From Cypionkella sinensis (GTDB lineage: Bacteria; Pseudomonadota; Alphaproteobacteria; Rhodobacterales; Rhodobacteraceae): a stretch of DNA of 64,000 nt. A model generated the notes under the pieces. That model saw nothing but the letters and a program-made list of their open reading frames with translations. It was not told the origin of the DNA and ran no database searches. The position numbers and the translations under genes are program-made. The stretch is taken from NCBI RefSeq assembly GCF_042646385.1, contig NZ_JBHRTO010000001.1, positions 2,170,001 to 2,234,000 on the forward strand, read 5' to 3'. Shown here piece by piece: positions 17,053 to 25,454 of the stretch. The stretch's first letter is position 1. Each line of letters opens with the position of its first letter.

Positions 17053-18360
17053 TCAGCGCAAGGCCGCAGGCAAAGCCCGCCACAGTGTCAGCGCGCGCAG
17101 CACGTTCAGCAGCATCAGCGCCGCCCACAGCCCATGATTGCCCGCCAGCGGGATCAGCACCACCAGCGCCAGCGCATAAAGCGCCACCGCAATCCCCATG
17201 GCGCGCAGCATCGCCCCGGTCAGCAGCGCGCCGATGAACACCCCATCCAGAATCCAGCTTGCCACCCCCAGCAGCGGTGCCGCCACCAACCACGGCAGAT
17301 AGCGCCAGGCTTCGGCCTGCACATCCTGTGCCGTCGTCATCAACCCGATGATCTGGCCGCCAAACAGCGCAAACACCAGCGCCATCGCCGCCGCCCCGGC
17401 AAAGCCCCATTGCATCGCGATCACCTTCGCCCGCCGCGCCTGCGCCCATCCTTGGGCCCCAACCGCCTGCCCCACCAACGCCTCGGCTGCAAAGGCGAAA
17501 CCATCCAGCGCATAGGCGGTCAGCTCCAGAAACTGCATCAGCACATGATTGGCCGCCAGCGTCACATCGCCAAATCGCGCACCCAGAAACACAAAGCTGG
17601 TGAACGAGATTTGCAGCAGCACCGAGCGGCCCATGATGTCGCGGCTGGCATGGAACATCGCGCGCAAGGGTGCAGCGTGAAACACGCGGCCCCAGGCTTG
17701 CGCCAGCACCGCGCCAAAGCCATCGCGCGCCAGCCACAGCGCCAAGGCCAGCCCCGCCCATTCGGCGATCAGCGTGGCCGTGGCCACCCCTGCCACGCCC
17801 CAATGCAGCCCCAGCACAAACCACAGGTTCAGCGCCACATTCAGCCCGTTCTGCACCAATTGCAGCACCAGCACCGCCCGCGTCCGCTCCAGTGCGATCA
17901 GCCAGCCGGACAGCGCATAGAGCATGATGGTGGCGGGCGCGCCCCAGATGCGGATGGCCAGATAGCTGCGGGCATAGCCTTCGACCGTGTCCGAGGCCGA
18001 CGCCACCTGAAACGCCGCCCAGAACAGCGGCGCTTGCAGCAGGATCAGCGCCAATCCCGCAGCCCCCCCGATCAACAGCGCGCGCAAAAGCACCGCCGTC
18101 CGCTCGGCCAGATCACCCGCCCCATGCGCTTGCGCGGCAAGGCCCGAGGTCGACATCCGCAAGAACCCGAAAATCCAGTAAAGCGTGGTCAGGATCACCG
18201 CCCCCAACCCCACCGCCCCCAAAGGTGCCGCCTGCCCGATCTGCCCGATCACCGCGACATCCACCGCCCCCAGCAACGGCACCGTGGCATTGGCGATCAC
18301 GATGGGAAACGCGATGCGCAGCAGGCGTTTGTGGCTGATCTCGGCGGCGGCTCGGCTCAC
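17053..18360 (-). CDS. MATE-family efflux protein (DinF/NorM-like)
   Basis: A 435-residue inner-membrane antiporter with 12 helices. The N-terminus RIAFPIVIANATVPLLGAVDVAVIGQIG carries the conserved N and D of the MATE cation site, and the second repeat starts DIMGRSVLLQISFTSFVFLGARFG. The family exports cationic drugs or metabolites using Na+ or H+. It overlaps the upstream thioesterase gene by 4 nt, so the two thioesterases and this pump are one operon read leftward. Confidence 0.88.
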   Translation of the reverse strand: MSRAAAEISHKRLLRIAFPIVIANATVPLLGAVDVAVIGQIGQAAPLGAVGLGAVILTTLYWIFGFLRMSTSGLAAQAHGAGDLAERTAVLLRALLIGGAAGLALILLQAPLFWAAFQVASASDTVEGYARSYLAIRIWGAPATIMLYALSGWLIALERTRAVLVLQLVQNGLNVALNLWFVLGLHWGVAGVATATLIAEWAGLALALWLARDGFGAVLAQAWGRVFHAAPLRAMFHASRDIMGRSVLLQISFTSFVFLGARFGDVTLAANHVLMQFLELTAYALDGFAFAAEALVGQAVGAQGWAQARRAKVIAMQWGFAGAAAMALVFALFGGQIIGLMTTAQDVQAEAWRYLPWLVAAPLLGVASWILDGVFIGALLTGAMLRAMGIAVALYALALVVLIPLAGNHGLWAALMLLNVLRALTLWRALPAALR

Positions 18361-18872
18361 GCAGTACCGTCCTGCGTGGGATCAGGCATCAGGCAATGCA
18401 CCGAGCCCAGAGCAAAGGGGCGCGCGCGATTGTCCTGCCAAGCCTCGACCTGCACCGAAGCAAAGCGGCGGCCCGAACGGTTCACCGTGGCGCGCGCATA
18501 GCAATCGCGCGGCAGGCCCGCGCGCAGATAATCGACGGTGAAGTCGATGGTTTTCGGCAGCGGCGGCAATTGCCCAGCCGCCACCCCCGCCGGATCAATC
18601 CGCCCAGCCTCCAGATCATCCCACAGACTGCTCCACGCGAGGCCAATCAACGCCGTGACTTCCAGAAACGACGCCGTCACCCCGCCATGCAGCGCAGGCA
18701 GCGCCGGATTGCCGATCAGCATGTCGGAATAGGGCAGCCACGCCGTCAACTCATCGCCCCGCCGGTCAAAGCGGATGCCAAGGAACTGGATGTAAGGCAC
18801 CGCCGCCACCAACCCCGCCAAGGCCGCATCGCGGCGGGATTTGACGACCTGCACAGGTTCAGGCCGCTTCAT
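18357..18872 (-). CDS. PaaI-family hotdog thioesterase (1 of 2)
   Basis: A 171-residue acyl-CoA thioesterase-like protein of hotdog fold. The active-site helix region reads PALHGGVTASFLEVTAL, and TIDFTVDYLRAG is the adjacent strand. I place the start at ATG 18872, which overlaps the stop of the next thioesterase as ATGA; the longer frame from 18995 lies within that gene. The substrate is not deducible. It is co-transcribed with its paralogue and the MATE pump. Confidence 0.82.
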   Translation of the reverse strand: MKRPEPVQVVKSRRDAALAGLVAAVPYIQFLGIRFDRRGDELTAWLPYSDMLIGNPALPALHGGVTASFLEVTALIGLAWSSLWDDLEAGRIDPAGVAAGQLPPLPKTIDFTVDYLRAGLPRDCYARATVNRSGRRFASVQVEAWQDNRARPFALGSVHCLMPDPTQDGTA

Positions 18873-19303
18873 GGCGTGGCCCCTTTGGCGCGTTCCAGCG
18901 TGAAGGCCCCGGTGCCCATGGCGACAGGCCGCGCCGTATCCTCGTCGCAGGCCGTCACCCGCACAAACGCCACCGACCGCGTCACATGATGGCATTCTGC
19001 GCGCGCCGTAATGTTTTGCCCCGGTGTGGCCGGTCGCATGTAATCAATCCGCAGATCCAGCGTAGCGGTCGAGGTTGGCGCTGCCGGATGGCTCATCACC
19101 GACGCGCCCGATGCAGTATCCATCAGCGCCGAAATCGCCCCGCCATGCAGCACGCCGGTGCCCGGATCGCCCACCAGCCGCGCATCCCACGGCATCGTGA
19201 TCGTGGCCCGCCCCGGCCCAAGTTCGGTCAACTCCATCCCCAACGCGCGCGAGAACGGCAGGGCTTGAATGAATTGGCGGGCGATGGTCAGAATTTCTGT
19301 CAT
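18869..19303 (-). CDS. PaaI-family hotdog thioesterase (2 of 2)
   Basis: A 144-residue hotdog thioesterase with the classical signature VLHGGAISALMDTASG and strand TLDLRIDYMRPA. PaaI-type enzymes hydrolyse acyl-CoA thioesters, often aromatic or medium-chain. It is the first gene of the leftward operon and is divergent from the first MerR gene, with 97 bp between starts. Two adjacent paralogues probably form homodimers with different specificity. Confidence 0.88.
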   Translation of the reverse strand: MTEILTIARQFIQALPFSRALGMELTELGPGRATITMPWDARLVGDPGTGVLHGGAISALMDTASGASVMSHPAAPTSTATLDLRIDYMRPATPGQNITARAECHHVTRSVAFVRVTACDEDTARPVAMGTGAFTLERAKGATP

Positions 19304-19400
19304 GCCGCCATAATCCTTCGCCCAGCGCCAAGTGCAAGGGCCTGCTCACAATTCTTGCGCGCAACACAGCCAAGGCCTAGTCTGGCAGCGGGAGGCCACC

Positions 19401-19784
19401 ATGTCCGAGACCAGGCTAAGCTTCAAGGAAATGTGCGCGAAGTTCGAGGTCACACCCCGCACCTTGCGCTATTACGAATATATCGAGCTTCTGGCCCCCG
19501 AAAAGGACGGCCGCGCGCGGTTTTACGGCCCGCGCGAAGTGGCGCGTATGACGCTGATCCTGCGCGGGCGGCGCTTTGGCTTCTCGCTGGAAGAAATCCG
19601 CCAATGGCTGCTGATCTATCGCCAGAAGGGCACGCAGCCGCAGCTAGAGCAATGGCTGAGCCTTGCCGATCGCCAGTTGGCAGACCTAACCCGCCAGCAG
19701 GCCGAGTTGGAAACCAGCATCAACGATCTGCGCGCCCTGCGCGAGACCGCAGCGGCGGAAATCCGCAAATTGTCCGAGGGCTGA
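19401..19784 (+). CDS. MerR-family regulator (first of pair)
   Basis: A 127-residue MerR regulator with N-terminal winged helix (FKEMCAKFEVTPRTLRYYEY), wing (YGPREVARMTLILRGRRFGF) and a C-terminal coiled coil (LADLTRQQAELETSINDLRAL). It lacks metal-binding cysteines, as in the LiuR/FadP-like branch that senses acyl-CoAs. ATG 19401 follows GGGAGG by 5 nt. It is divergent from the thioesterases and codirectional with the second MerR, with which it shares the pattern of the DNA-binding domain. Confidence 0.88.
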   Translation: MSETRLSFKEMCAKFEVTPRTLRYYEYIELLAPEKDGRARFYGPREVARMTLILRGRRFGFSLEEIRQWLLIYRQKGTQPQLEQWLSLADRQLADLTRQQAELETSINDLRALRETAAAEIRKLSEG

Positions 19785-19792
19785 TCGGCGGA

Positions 19793-19859
19793 TTGACATC
19801 ACGTCACCCCGGTTTCTGACGTGACGTTACATTTACGTTAACGTCAAGCACTCTACTAT
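19793..19859 (+). promoter_or_regulatory. LiuR-like operator and promoter for the second merR gene
   Basis: Contains TTTACGTTAACGTCAA (19832-19847), a near-perfect dyad resembling the LiuR/FadP-type MerR motif, preceded by two weaker dyads, TGACATCACGTCA (19794-19806) and CTGACGTGACG. A candidate promoter TTTACG (19832) - 16 nt - TACTAT (19854-19859) overlaps the main dyad. The promoter position implies that translation starts at 19909, not at the ATGs at 19858/19861. Confidence 0.65.
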
Positions 19860-19908
19860 GATGGCGAAAAGTTCCCATCTACCCGGCATGCTTTGCCGAG
19901 GACGTGCC

Positions 19909-20316
19909 ATGACGCAGACTGAGACCCAGACTGAAACCCTTTCGATCCGCGAGATGTGCGATGCCTATCAGGTAACCGCGCGCACCTTGCGGTTTTATGA
20001 GGCCAAGGAACTGCTGTCGCCGATCCGCGCTGGCAGCAAACGGCTGTATACCAAGCAGGATCGCGCGCGCTTGCAACTGATCCTGCGCGGCAAACGGTTT
20101 GGCTTCAGCCTCGAAGACATCCGGCAACTGCTGGATATGTATGACCGAAACGGCAGCAATCAGGCGCAACTGTCGCGCACCTTCGATCTGGGTCAGGACC
20201 GTCTGGCGCAGATGAAAGCACAACGGGATGAGCTGAGCATCGCCATCGCCGAATTGGAAACCGAATTGCACAGCGCGGCCCAAACCTTGGCCGCCTTCCG
20301 CGCTGCCGCCGAATAG
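19909..20316 (+). CDS. MerR-family regulator (second of pair), LiuR/FadP-like
   Basis: A 135-residue MerR protein with IREMCDAYQVTARTLRFYEA, the wing YTKQDRARLQLILRGKRFGF and a coiled coil (RLAQMKAQRDELSIAIAELE). Start ATG 19909 has GAGGA upstream. The operator in its leader suggests autoregulation. It lies 52 bp before an acyl-CoA dehydrogenase and near thiolase and FadJ-like genes, so control of fatty or branched-chain acyl-CoA degradation is the best guess. The effector is probably an acyl-CoA but this is inferred. Confidence 0.87.
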   Translation: MTQTETQTETLSIREMCDAYQVTARTLRFYEAKELLSPIRAGSKRLYTKQDRARLQLILRGKRFGFSLEDIRQLLDMYDRNGSNQAQLSRTFDLGQDRLAQMKAQRDELSIAIAELETELHSAAQTLAAFRAAAE

Positions 20317-20368
20317 AGACGACCCGCAGACAGACCACCGCAGACAGCCGAATTGAGGAGTAAGGCCG

Positions 20369-22141
20369 ATGACCAGCTACACAGCCCCGCTGAAAGACAT
20401 GCAGTTCCTGCTGCAAGATGTGCTGGGGGTCTCGGGCCGCGACATTCCCGGTTACAGCGATCTGGACGCGGGTTTCACCGCCGCCGTGCTAGAGGAAGCG
20501 GGCAAACTGGCATCGGACGTGCTGGAGCCTCTGAACGCGGTGGGCGACCGGGAAGGCTGCGTTCTGGAAAACGGCGTGGTGCGCACGCCCACCGGCTTCA
20601 AGGCGGCGTTTGATGCGGTCAAGGCGGGCGGCTGGACAGCGCTGGATTGCGACCCGGAATATGGCGGCCAAGGTCTGCCTTACGTGATGGCAACGGCGGT
20701 GGGCGAGATGTTCGTCTCGGCCAACATGGCCTTCAACATGTATCAGGGCCTCACCCACGGCGCCTATTCCGCGATCCACACCCATGGCTCGGCCGAGCAG
20801 AAGGCGACCTATTTGCCTAAAATGGTCTCCTGCGACTGGACCGGCACGATGAACCTGACCGAGCCGCATTGCGGCACCGATCTGGGCCTGATGCGCACCA
20901 AGGCCGAGCCGCAGGCGGATGGCAGCTACAAGATCACCGGCACCAAAATCTTCATCTCGGCAGGCGAGCATGACATGGCCGAGAACATCATCCATCTGGT
21001 GCTGGCCAAGGCTCCGGGTGGCGGCGAAGGCACCAAGGGTATCTCGCTGTTCATCGTGCCGAAGTTTCTGATCAATGCCGACGGCTCTTTGGGCGCGCGC
21101 AACGGCGTGGCGGTCGGCAAGGTCGAAGAAAAGATGGGCATTCACGGCAACGCCACCTGCGTGATGAACTATGACGGCGCTGTGGGCTACCTGCTGGGCG
21201 ACCTGCACAAGGGCATGCGCGCCATGTTTACCATGATGAACGAGGCGCGTCTGGGCGTGGGTCTGCAAGGCTACGCCGTGGCCGAGGCTGCCTATCAAAA
21301 CAGCCTCGCTTACGCGAAAGACCGTCTGCAGGGCCGCGATGTGACGGGCGCGCAGAACCCGAAAGGCCCGGCTGATCCGCTGATCGTGCATCCCGACATC
21401 CGCCGCAACCTGATGGATCAGAAAAGCTTTGTCGAAGGCGCGCGGGCGTTCACCTATTGGGCGGCCTCGATGATCGACCAATCGGTGCGCGCGGGCGATG
21501 CCGATGCCGAAGGTCTGGTATCGCTGCTGATCCCGGTGCTGAAAGGCTTCCAGACCGACAAGGGGTTTGAGATGGCGGTGCAGGCCCAGCAAATCTGGGG
21601 CGGCCACGGCTATATCGAGGACAACGGCGTATCGCAATTCGTCCGCGACGCCCGCATTGCGCAAATCTACGAAGGCGCCAATGGCGTGCAGGCGCTTGAT
21701 TTGGTAGGCCGCAAACTCGCCACCGATGGTGGCAAGCATGTGATGGCGTTCTTTGCGCTGGTCAAAGCCTTCATCAAGGAAAATGAGGCCGATACGCGGA
21801 TGCAGCCCTATCTCGATCCGCTGAAAGCCGCGTCCAAGGATGTGCAGGCGGCGGCGATGTTCTTCATGAACAACGCAATGAAAAACCCGAATGCGGCGCT
21901 GGCGGGGTCTTATGACTTCATGACCATGATGGGCCACACCTGCCTGGGCCTGATGTGGGCCAAGATCGCCAAGGCCGCCTTTGCCGGGCTGGATACAGGC
22001 GGCGATGCCGATTTCCTGAACGCCAAACTGGCCACCGGGCGCTATTACATGCAGCGGCAACTGCCCGCCACGGCGATGCACCTCGCGCGGATTGAATCGG
22101 GGGCCGATCCGGTGATGGCGCTGGCCGCAGAGGCGTTCTAA
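20369..22141 (+). CDS. acyl-CoA dehydrogenase, long form (DmdC/FadE5-like)
   Basis: An FAD-dependent acyl-CoA dehydrogenase of 590 residues, with an extra N-terminal segment (YTAPLKDMQFLLQDVLG) and a C-terminal extension not found in the usual 380-residue enzymes. The catalytic base is E435 in QIYEGANGVQAL; the FAD region is GTMNLTEPHCGTDLG. Long-form members act on fatty acyl-CoAs, or as DmdC on methylmercaptopropionyl-CoA; the sequence alone does not decide. GAGGAG lies 9-14 nt before the ATG. It follows the LiuR-like gene by 52 bp. Confidence 0.9.
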   Translation: MTSYTAPLKDMQFLLQDVLGVSGRDIPGYSDLDAGFTAAVLEEAGKLASDVLEPLNAVGDREGCVLENGVVRTPTGFKAAFDAVKAGGWTALDCDPEYGGQGLPYVMATAVGEMFVSANMAFNMYQGLTHGAYSAIHTHGSAEQKATYLPKMVSCDWTGTMNLTEPHCGTDLGLMRTKAEPQADGSYKITGTKIFISAGEHDMAENIIHLVLAKAPGGGEGTKGISLFIVPKFLINADGSLGARNGVAVGKVEEKMGIHGNATCVMNYDGAVGYLLGDLHKGMRAMFTMMNEARLGVGLQGYAVAEAAYQNSLAYAKDRLQGRDVTGAQNPKGPADPLIVHPDIRRNLMDQKSFVEGARAFTYWAASMIDQSVRAGDADAEGLVSLLIPVLKGFQTDKGFEMAVQAQQIWGGHGYIEDNGVSQFVRDARIAQIYEGANGVQALDLVGRKLATDGGKHVMAFFALVKAFIKENEADTRMQPYLDPLKAASKDVQAAAMFFMNNAMKNPNAALAGSYDFMTMMGHTCLGLMWAKIAKAAFAGLDTGGDADFLNAKLATGRYYMQRQLPATAMHLARIESGADPVMALAAEAF

Positions 22142-22169
22142 GCTGACGTATAGGTCAACGGAGAAACCC

Positions 22170-22379
22170 ATGCCGAAACGCTTCCGCCTCACCCGCCGCT
22201 TTCCGGTCGCCATGACCGAGGATGGCTATCGCCGCCTGAAAACCTTTGCCAAAGAGGCAGGTCTGGATGAGGGTGAGGCACTGTCGTTTCTGTTTGAGAA
22301 CTACTCAAGCGTGATCAACCACGACAACCTGACGCATCGCTTGCGGCTGTTCAATTCGGAACTGGAGGCGCGCAAGTAA
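22170..22379 (+). CDS. small protein with ribbon-helix-helix-like pattern
   Basis: A 69-residue basic protein. One strand (RFPVAMTED) is followed by two helices (YRRLKTFAKEAGL, EGEALSFLFENYSSVI), the order of a ribbon-helix-helix DNA-binding domain, though not enough to be sure. CGGAG lies 7 nt before the ATG and it is 28 bp after the acyl-CoA dehydrogenase, so it is probably co-transcribed with it. It may be a small co-regulator of this region. Confidence 0.6.
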   Translation: MPKRFRLTRRFPVAMTEDGYRRLKTFAKEAGLDEGEALSFLFENYSSVINHDNLTHRLRLFNSELEARK

Positions 22380-22404
22380 CCACCCGTCCGCCGGTTGATC
22401 TGTC

Positions 22405-22440
22405 GAAGCCTCCGGCGGGAGTATTTAGGCCAAGATGAAG
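22405..22440 (-). repeat. CTTCATCTTGGC element E2 (single arm, reverse orientation)
   Basis: GCCTCCGGCGGGAGTATTTAG then GCCAAGATGAAG: the reverse of the CTTCATCTTGGC..AAATACTCCCGCCGGAGG arm seen in E4 and E5, but without its partner arm. It lies 25 bp after the small protein, in the 285-bp gap to the GST gene. The gap between E2 and E3 holds no recognisable gene. Confidence 0.65.
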
Positions 22441-22581
22441 CGTAAGGCGTGATCACCCTGCGACCGCACTTACGGCTTGGCTATCCGATTTAAGCAGACG
22501 CAGGGCTTCACCTTGGGCGGCCATCGGCTCTCCAGCCTGTGCCGCAAGACGAGACTGCCGAGGAATGGTTAACGAATCGTT

Positions 22582-22638
22582 CTTCATCTTGGCGAAAATA
22601 CTCTCCGGGGGTCCGGGGGTGGAAAACCCCCGGCTTTT
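22582..22638 (+). terminator. CTTCATCTTGGC element E3 with terminator hairpin
   Basis: CTTCATCTTGGC, GAAAATACTC, then hairpin CCGGGGGT-ggaaa-ACCCCCGG (22613-22633) followed by CTTTTT. It looks like a good intrinsic terminator yet ends only 26 nt before the GST start codon, leaving no room for a promoter in between. Confidence 0.8.
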
Positions 22639-22664
22639 TCGGGATCAACAAAGGGCGTTAAGCG

Positions 22665-23300
22665 ATGACCGCACAACTCTACTGCTTTGGCGAATCCGGC
22701 AATGCCTACAAGGTCGCACTGGCGCTGACCTTCGCCGATATGGAATGGCAGCCGGTGTTTGTTGATTTCTTCAACGGCGGCACCCGCACACCCGAGTTCC
22801 GCGCGATCAATGAGATGGGCGAGGTGCCGGTACTGGTCGATGGCGACACCACGCTGACGCAATCCGGCGTGATCCTCGATTACATCAGCAGCAAATCCGG
22901 CAAACTCGGCGGGCGCTCCGCGGCAGAGCGGCGCGAGGTGTTGCGCTGGCTGTTCTGGGACAATCACAAGCTGTCCACCCAGATCGGCACCGCGCGGTTT
23001 CTCGCAAACTTCCTGCCCGCAGACAAACGCCCCGAAGGCGTGGTGCCCTTCCTGCAGGGTCGCCTGAAAGCCGCCTATACCGTGCTGAATGGCCATCTCG
23101 AGGGGCGCAAATGGGTCGCGGGTGAGGCGATGACCATCGCAGACCTCTCGCTCTGCGGCTATCTTTACTACCCCGAACCTTTCGGTTTTGACCGCAAGGA
23201 TTGGCCCCATATCGACGCCTGGCTGGACCGCATCGCCGCCCAACCCGGCTGGAAACATCCCTATGATCTGATGCCCGGCAATCCCTCTGACCGGGCGTAA
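22665..23300 (+). CDS. glutathione S-transferase family protein
   Basis: A 211-residue GST. The thioredoxin-like N-domain has MTAQLYCFGESGNAYKVALAL with the glutathione-site Ser, GEVPVLVDGDTTLTQSGVIL with the cis-Pro and S residues, and the helical C-domain has VAGEAMTIADLSLCGYLYY with the N-capping box. The substrate is unknown. It is the first gene of a tightly packed six-gene run ending in fadJ, 9 bp before the thiolase, so a role in detoxifying or removing reactive acyl intermediates is possible. Confidence 0.88.
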   Translation: MTAQLYCFGESGNAYKVALALTFADMEWQPVFVDFFNGGTRTPEFRAINEMGEVPVLVDGDTTLTQSGVILDYISSKSGKLGGRSAAERREVLRWLFWDNHKLSTQIGTARFLANFLPADKRPEGVVPFLQGRLKAAYTVLNGHLEGRKWVAGEAMTIADLSLCGYLYYPEPFGFDRKDWPHIDAWLDRIAAQPGWKHPYDLMPGNPSDRA

Positions 23301-23309
23301 GGAGGCAAC

Positions 23310-24521
23310 ATGACCGACGCTTTTATCTATGACGCCGTGCGCAGCCCGCGTGGCAAGGGCCGCCCGGATGGCGCTTTGCACGAGCTGACCTCGGTGGCGC
23401 TTTCCGCCAAGATCCTGGATGCTATCCGCCTGCGCAACGGGCTGGAAGGCCACGCGGTCGAGGATGTGATCTGGGGCAATGTCACCCAGGTCGGCGAACA
23501 GGGCGGCTGTCTGGCACGCTCGGCGGTGCTGGCCTCGGGCTTGGATCAGTCGATCCCCGGCCTTGCGATCAACCGCTTTTGCGCATCGGGGATGGAGGCG
23601 GTGAACCTTGCCGCCAATCAGGTGAAGGGCGGCGCGGGTCAGGCCTACATCGCGGGCGGGGTCGAGATGATGGGCCGGGTTGCCATGGGCTCGGATGGTG
23701 CCGCGATCGCGGTTGATCCGGGTCTGGCGATGAAAACCTATTTCGTCCCTCAAGGCATTTCCGCCGACATCATCGCCACCGAATACGGCTTTACCCGTGA
23801 GATGGCCGATGCTTTGGCGGTGGAATCGCAAGAGCGCGCCGCCGCCGCTTGGGCCGACAACCGCTTTGCCAATTCTGTTGTGCCGATTCTTGATCAGAAC
23901 GGTCTGACCATCCTCGACCGCGATGAATACATGCGCCCCGGCACCGATATGGCCACCTTGGCCGCCCTGCGCCCTGCGTTCAAGGACATGGGCGAAAGCA
24001 TGCCCGGTTTCGACAAGATCGCACTGATGAAATACCCGCATCTGGAGCGGATCAACCACATCCACCACGCTGGCAACTCATCCGGTATCGTTGATGGCGC
24101 GGCGGCGGTGTTGATCGGCAATGCCGAATTTGGTGCAGCGCATGGGCTGAAACCCCGTGCCCGCATCCGTGCCACTGCCAAGATAGGCACCGATCCCACT
24201 ATCATGCTGACCGGCCCGGTGCCTGTAACCGAGAAAATCCTGCGCGACGCGGGCATGGCGATTGGCGACATTGATCTGTTTGAGGTCAACGAGGCCTTCG
24301 CCAGCGTCGTCTTGCGCTTTCAGCAGGCCTTCGACGTTGACCCGGCGCTGGTCAACGTCAACGGCGGCTCGATTGCCTTGGGGCATCCTTTGGGGGCCAC
24401 CGGGGCGATCATCATCGGCACCCTGCTGGATGAGTTGGAACGCAGCGGCAAATCGGTTGGCCTTGCCACGCTCTGCATCGCTTCGGGCATGGGGGCTGCG
24501 ACCATCATCGAGCGGATGTAG
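23310..24521 (+). CDS. fadA: acetyl-CoA C-acyltransferase (3-ketoacyl-CoA thiolase)
   Basis: Cleaves 3-ketoacyl-CoA with CoA in the last step of beta-oxidation. A 403-residue thiolase with nucleophile C91 (INRFCASGMEA), H359 in ALGHPLGATG and C389 in LCIASGMG. The sequence is closer to degradative FadA-type than to the phaA-like thiolase at the left edge. AAGGAGG lies just before the ATG. It is followed by an NTF2-like gene after 2 nt and works with the FadJ-like protein at the operon end. Confidence 0.9.
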   Translation: MTDAFIYDAVRSPRGKGRPDGALHELTSVALSAKILDAIRLRNGLEGHAVEDVIWGNVTQVGEQGGCLARSAVLASGLDQSIPGLAINRFCASGMEAVNLAANQVKGGAGQAYIAGGVEMMGRVAMGSDGAAIAVDPGLAMKTYFVPQGISADIIATEYGFTREMADALAVESQERAAAAWADNRFANSVVPILDQNGLTILDRDEYMRPGTDMATLAALRPAFKDMGESMPGFDKIALMKYPHLERINHIHHAGNSSGIVDGAAAVLIGNAEFGAAHGLKPRARIRATAKIGTDPTIMLTGPVPVTEKILRDAGMAIGDIDLFEVNEAFASVVLRFQQAFDVDPALVNVNGGSIALGHPLGATGAIIIGTLLDELERSGKSVGLATLCIASGMGAATIIERM

Positions 24522-24523
24522 TC

Positions 24524-24997
24524 ATGCCGGGGCAGGTCTTTACCGCATTGGGCGAAAGGTTGACGCGGGCATTGCTCGACGGCGACTTCCCCGCCTATGC
24601 CAGCGTAATGGCCCTGCCCCTGACCATCACGCCGCGCGGCGATGTCGCCTATGTGCTGCACAATGCCGACGAATTGCGCGCCGACTTTCAGCTTTATCAC
24701 GATAACCTGAAAGGCCGGGGTGTGACGGATATCTTCCGCCAGATCAATGAGATCGCCGTGATTGATCAGTCGCATCTGCGGGTGCGCTGCACCATTCACA
24801 TCATGGTGGGCGCGCAGCGCATCGTTGAACCCTTTGTCTCGCATTTCGTGCTGACAGAGACACCAGACGGCTGGCGGATCGCCGAGATTGAAAGCGTGCG
24901 CGGGCATATCCGGTTCAGTTTGGGGTTGTCGGAAATCACCGGCGGCGCATTCACGCCCGTATCGGCGGCAGAGGGGGAAAGCGATGACGAAACTTGA
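24524..24997 (+). CDS. NTF2/SnoaL-like protein, function unknown
   Basis: A 157-residue protein with an N-terminal helix pair (FTALGERLTRALLDGDFPAY) and beta strands ending in LRVRCTIHIMVGA and SHFVLTETPDGWRIAEIES, the cone-shaped NTF2-like pattern. No catalytic residues are certain. It starts 2 nt after the thiolase stop and overlaps the cupin gene by 14 nt, so it is part of the same translationally coupled operon. Confidence 0.65.
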   Translation: MPGQVFTALGERLTRALLDGDFPAYASVMALPLTITPRGDVAYVLHNADELRADFQLYHDNLKGRGVTDIFRQINEIAVIDQSHLRVRCTIHIMVGAQRIVEPFVSHFVLTETPDGWRIAEIESVRGHIRFSLGLSEITGGAFTPVSAAEGESDDET

Positions 24998-25454
24998 TCT
25001 CAGCAAGGTGCCGCTGAAAACCGGCTCGATCTATCCATCCCCCTATGCCGAGATGATGGCCGGGCGCAGCAGCCTGCGCTTGGGCGATGCGGGCGGCTTG
25101 ACGCAATTTGGCGTCAATATGGTGATCCTGCAGCCGGGGGCCTTGTCCAGCTTGCGGCATTGGCACATGGCCGAAGATGAATTTGTCATGGTGACGCAAG
25201 GTGAATGCGTGCTGGTGCAGGATGCGGGCGAAACCGTGATGCAGGCGGGCGATTGCGTGGCGTTTCCGGCGAACGTGCCGGACGGGCATCATTTCATCAA
25301 CCGCTCGGGCGCAGAAGCGCGGTTTCTGGTGGTGGGCAGCAAGGCCAAGCGTGAGGTCGCCACGTACTCCGACGTCGATCTGGTGCTGACGGTTGAGGCT
25401 GGGCAGGCCACCTACACCTACAAGGACGGCACCAAATGGGAGGGGCCGCGGTGA
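24984..25454 (+). CDS. single-domain cupin protein
   Basis: A 156-residue cupin. Motif 1 reads LRHWHMAEDEFVMVTQGE and motif 2 reads GDCVAFPANVPDGHHFINRS, giving the usual 2-His/1-Glu metal site plus one distal His. Start ATG 24984 has GGGGGAAAG upstream and lies inside the end of the NTF2-like gene. The next gene overlaps as GTGA and repeats the same domain twice, so these are paralogues. Function in the beta-oxidation operon is unknown. Confidence 0.85.
   Translation: MTKLDLSKVPLKTGSIYPSPYAEMMAGRSSLRLGDAGGLTQFGVNMVILQPGALSSLRHWHMAEDEFVMVTQGECVLVQDAGETVMQAGDCVAFPANVPDGHHFINRSGAEARFLVVGSKAKREVATYSDVDLVLTVEAGQATYTYKDGTKWEGPR

Noticed and set aside
17047..18501. 484-residue plus-strand frame very rich in Arg, Gln and His
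   Set aside because: Antisense to the MATE gene; composition unlike a real protein.
22148..22165. TGACGTATAGGTCAA as a possible FNR-type site before the small protein gene
   Set aside because: Spacing between half-sites is 6 rather than 4 and it lies within an operon gap.
20489..22213. 574-residue minus-strand frame rich in His, Arg and Gly
   Set aside because: Antisense to the acyl-CoA dehydrogenase, no motif, no ribosome site.
22584..24068. 494-residue minus-strand frame
   Set aside because: Shadow of the GST and thiolase genes; composition is atypical.
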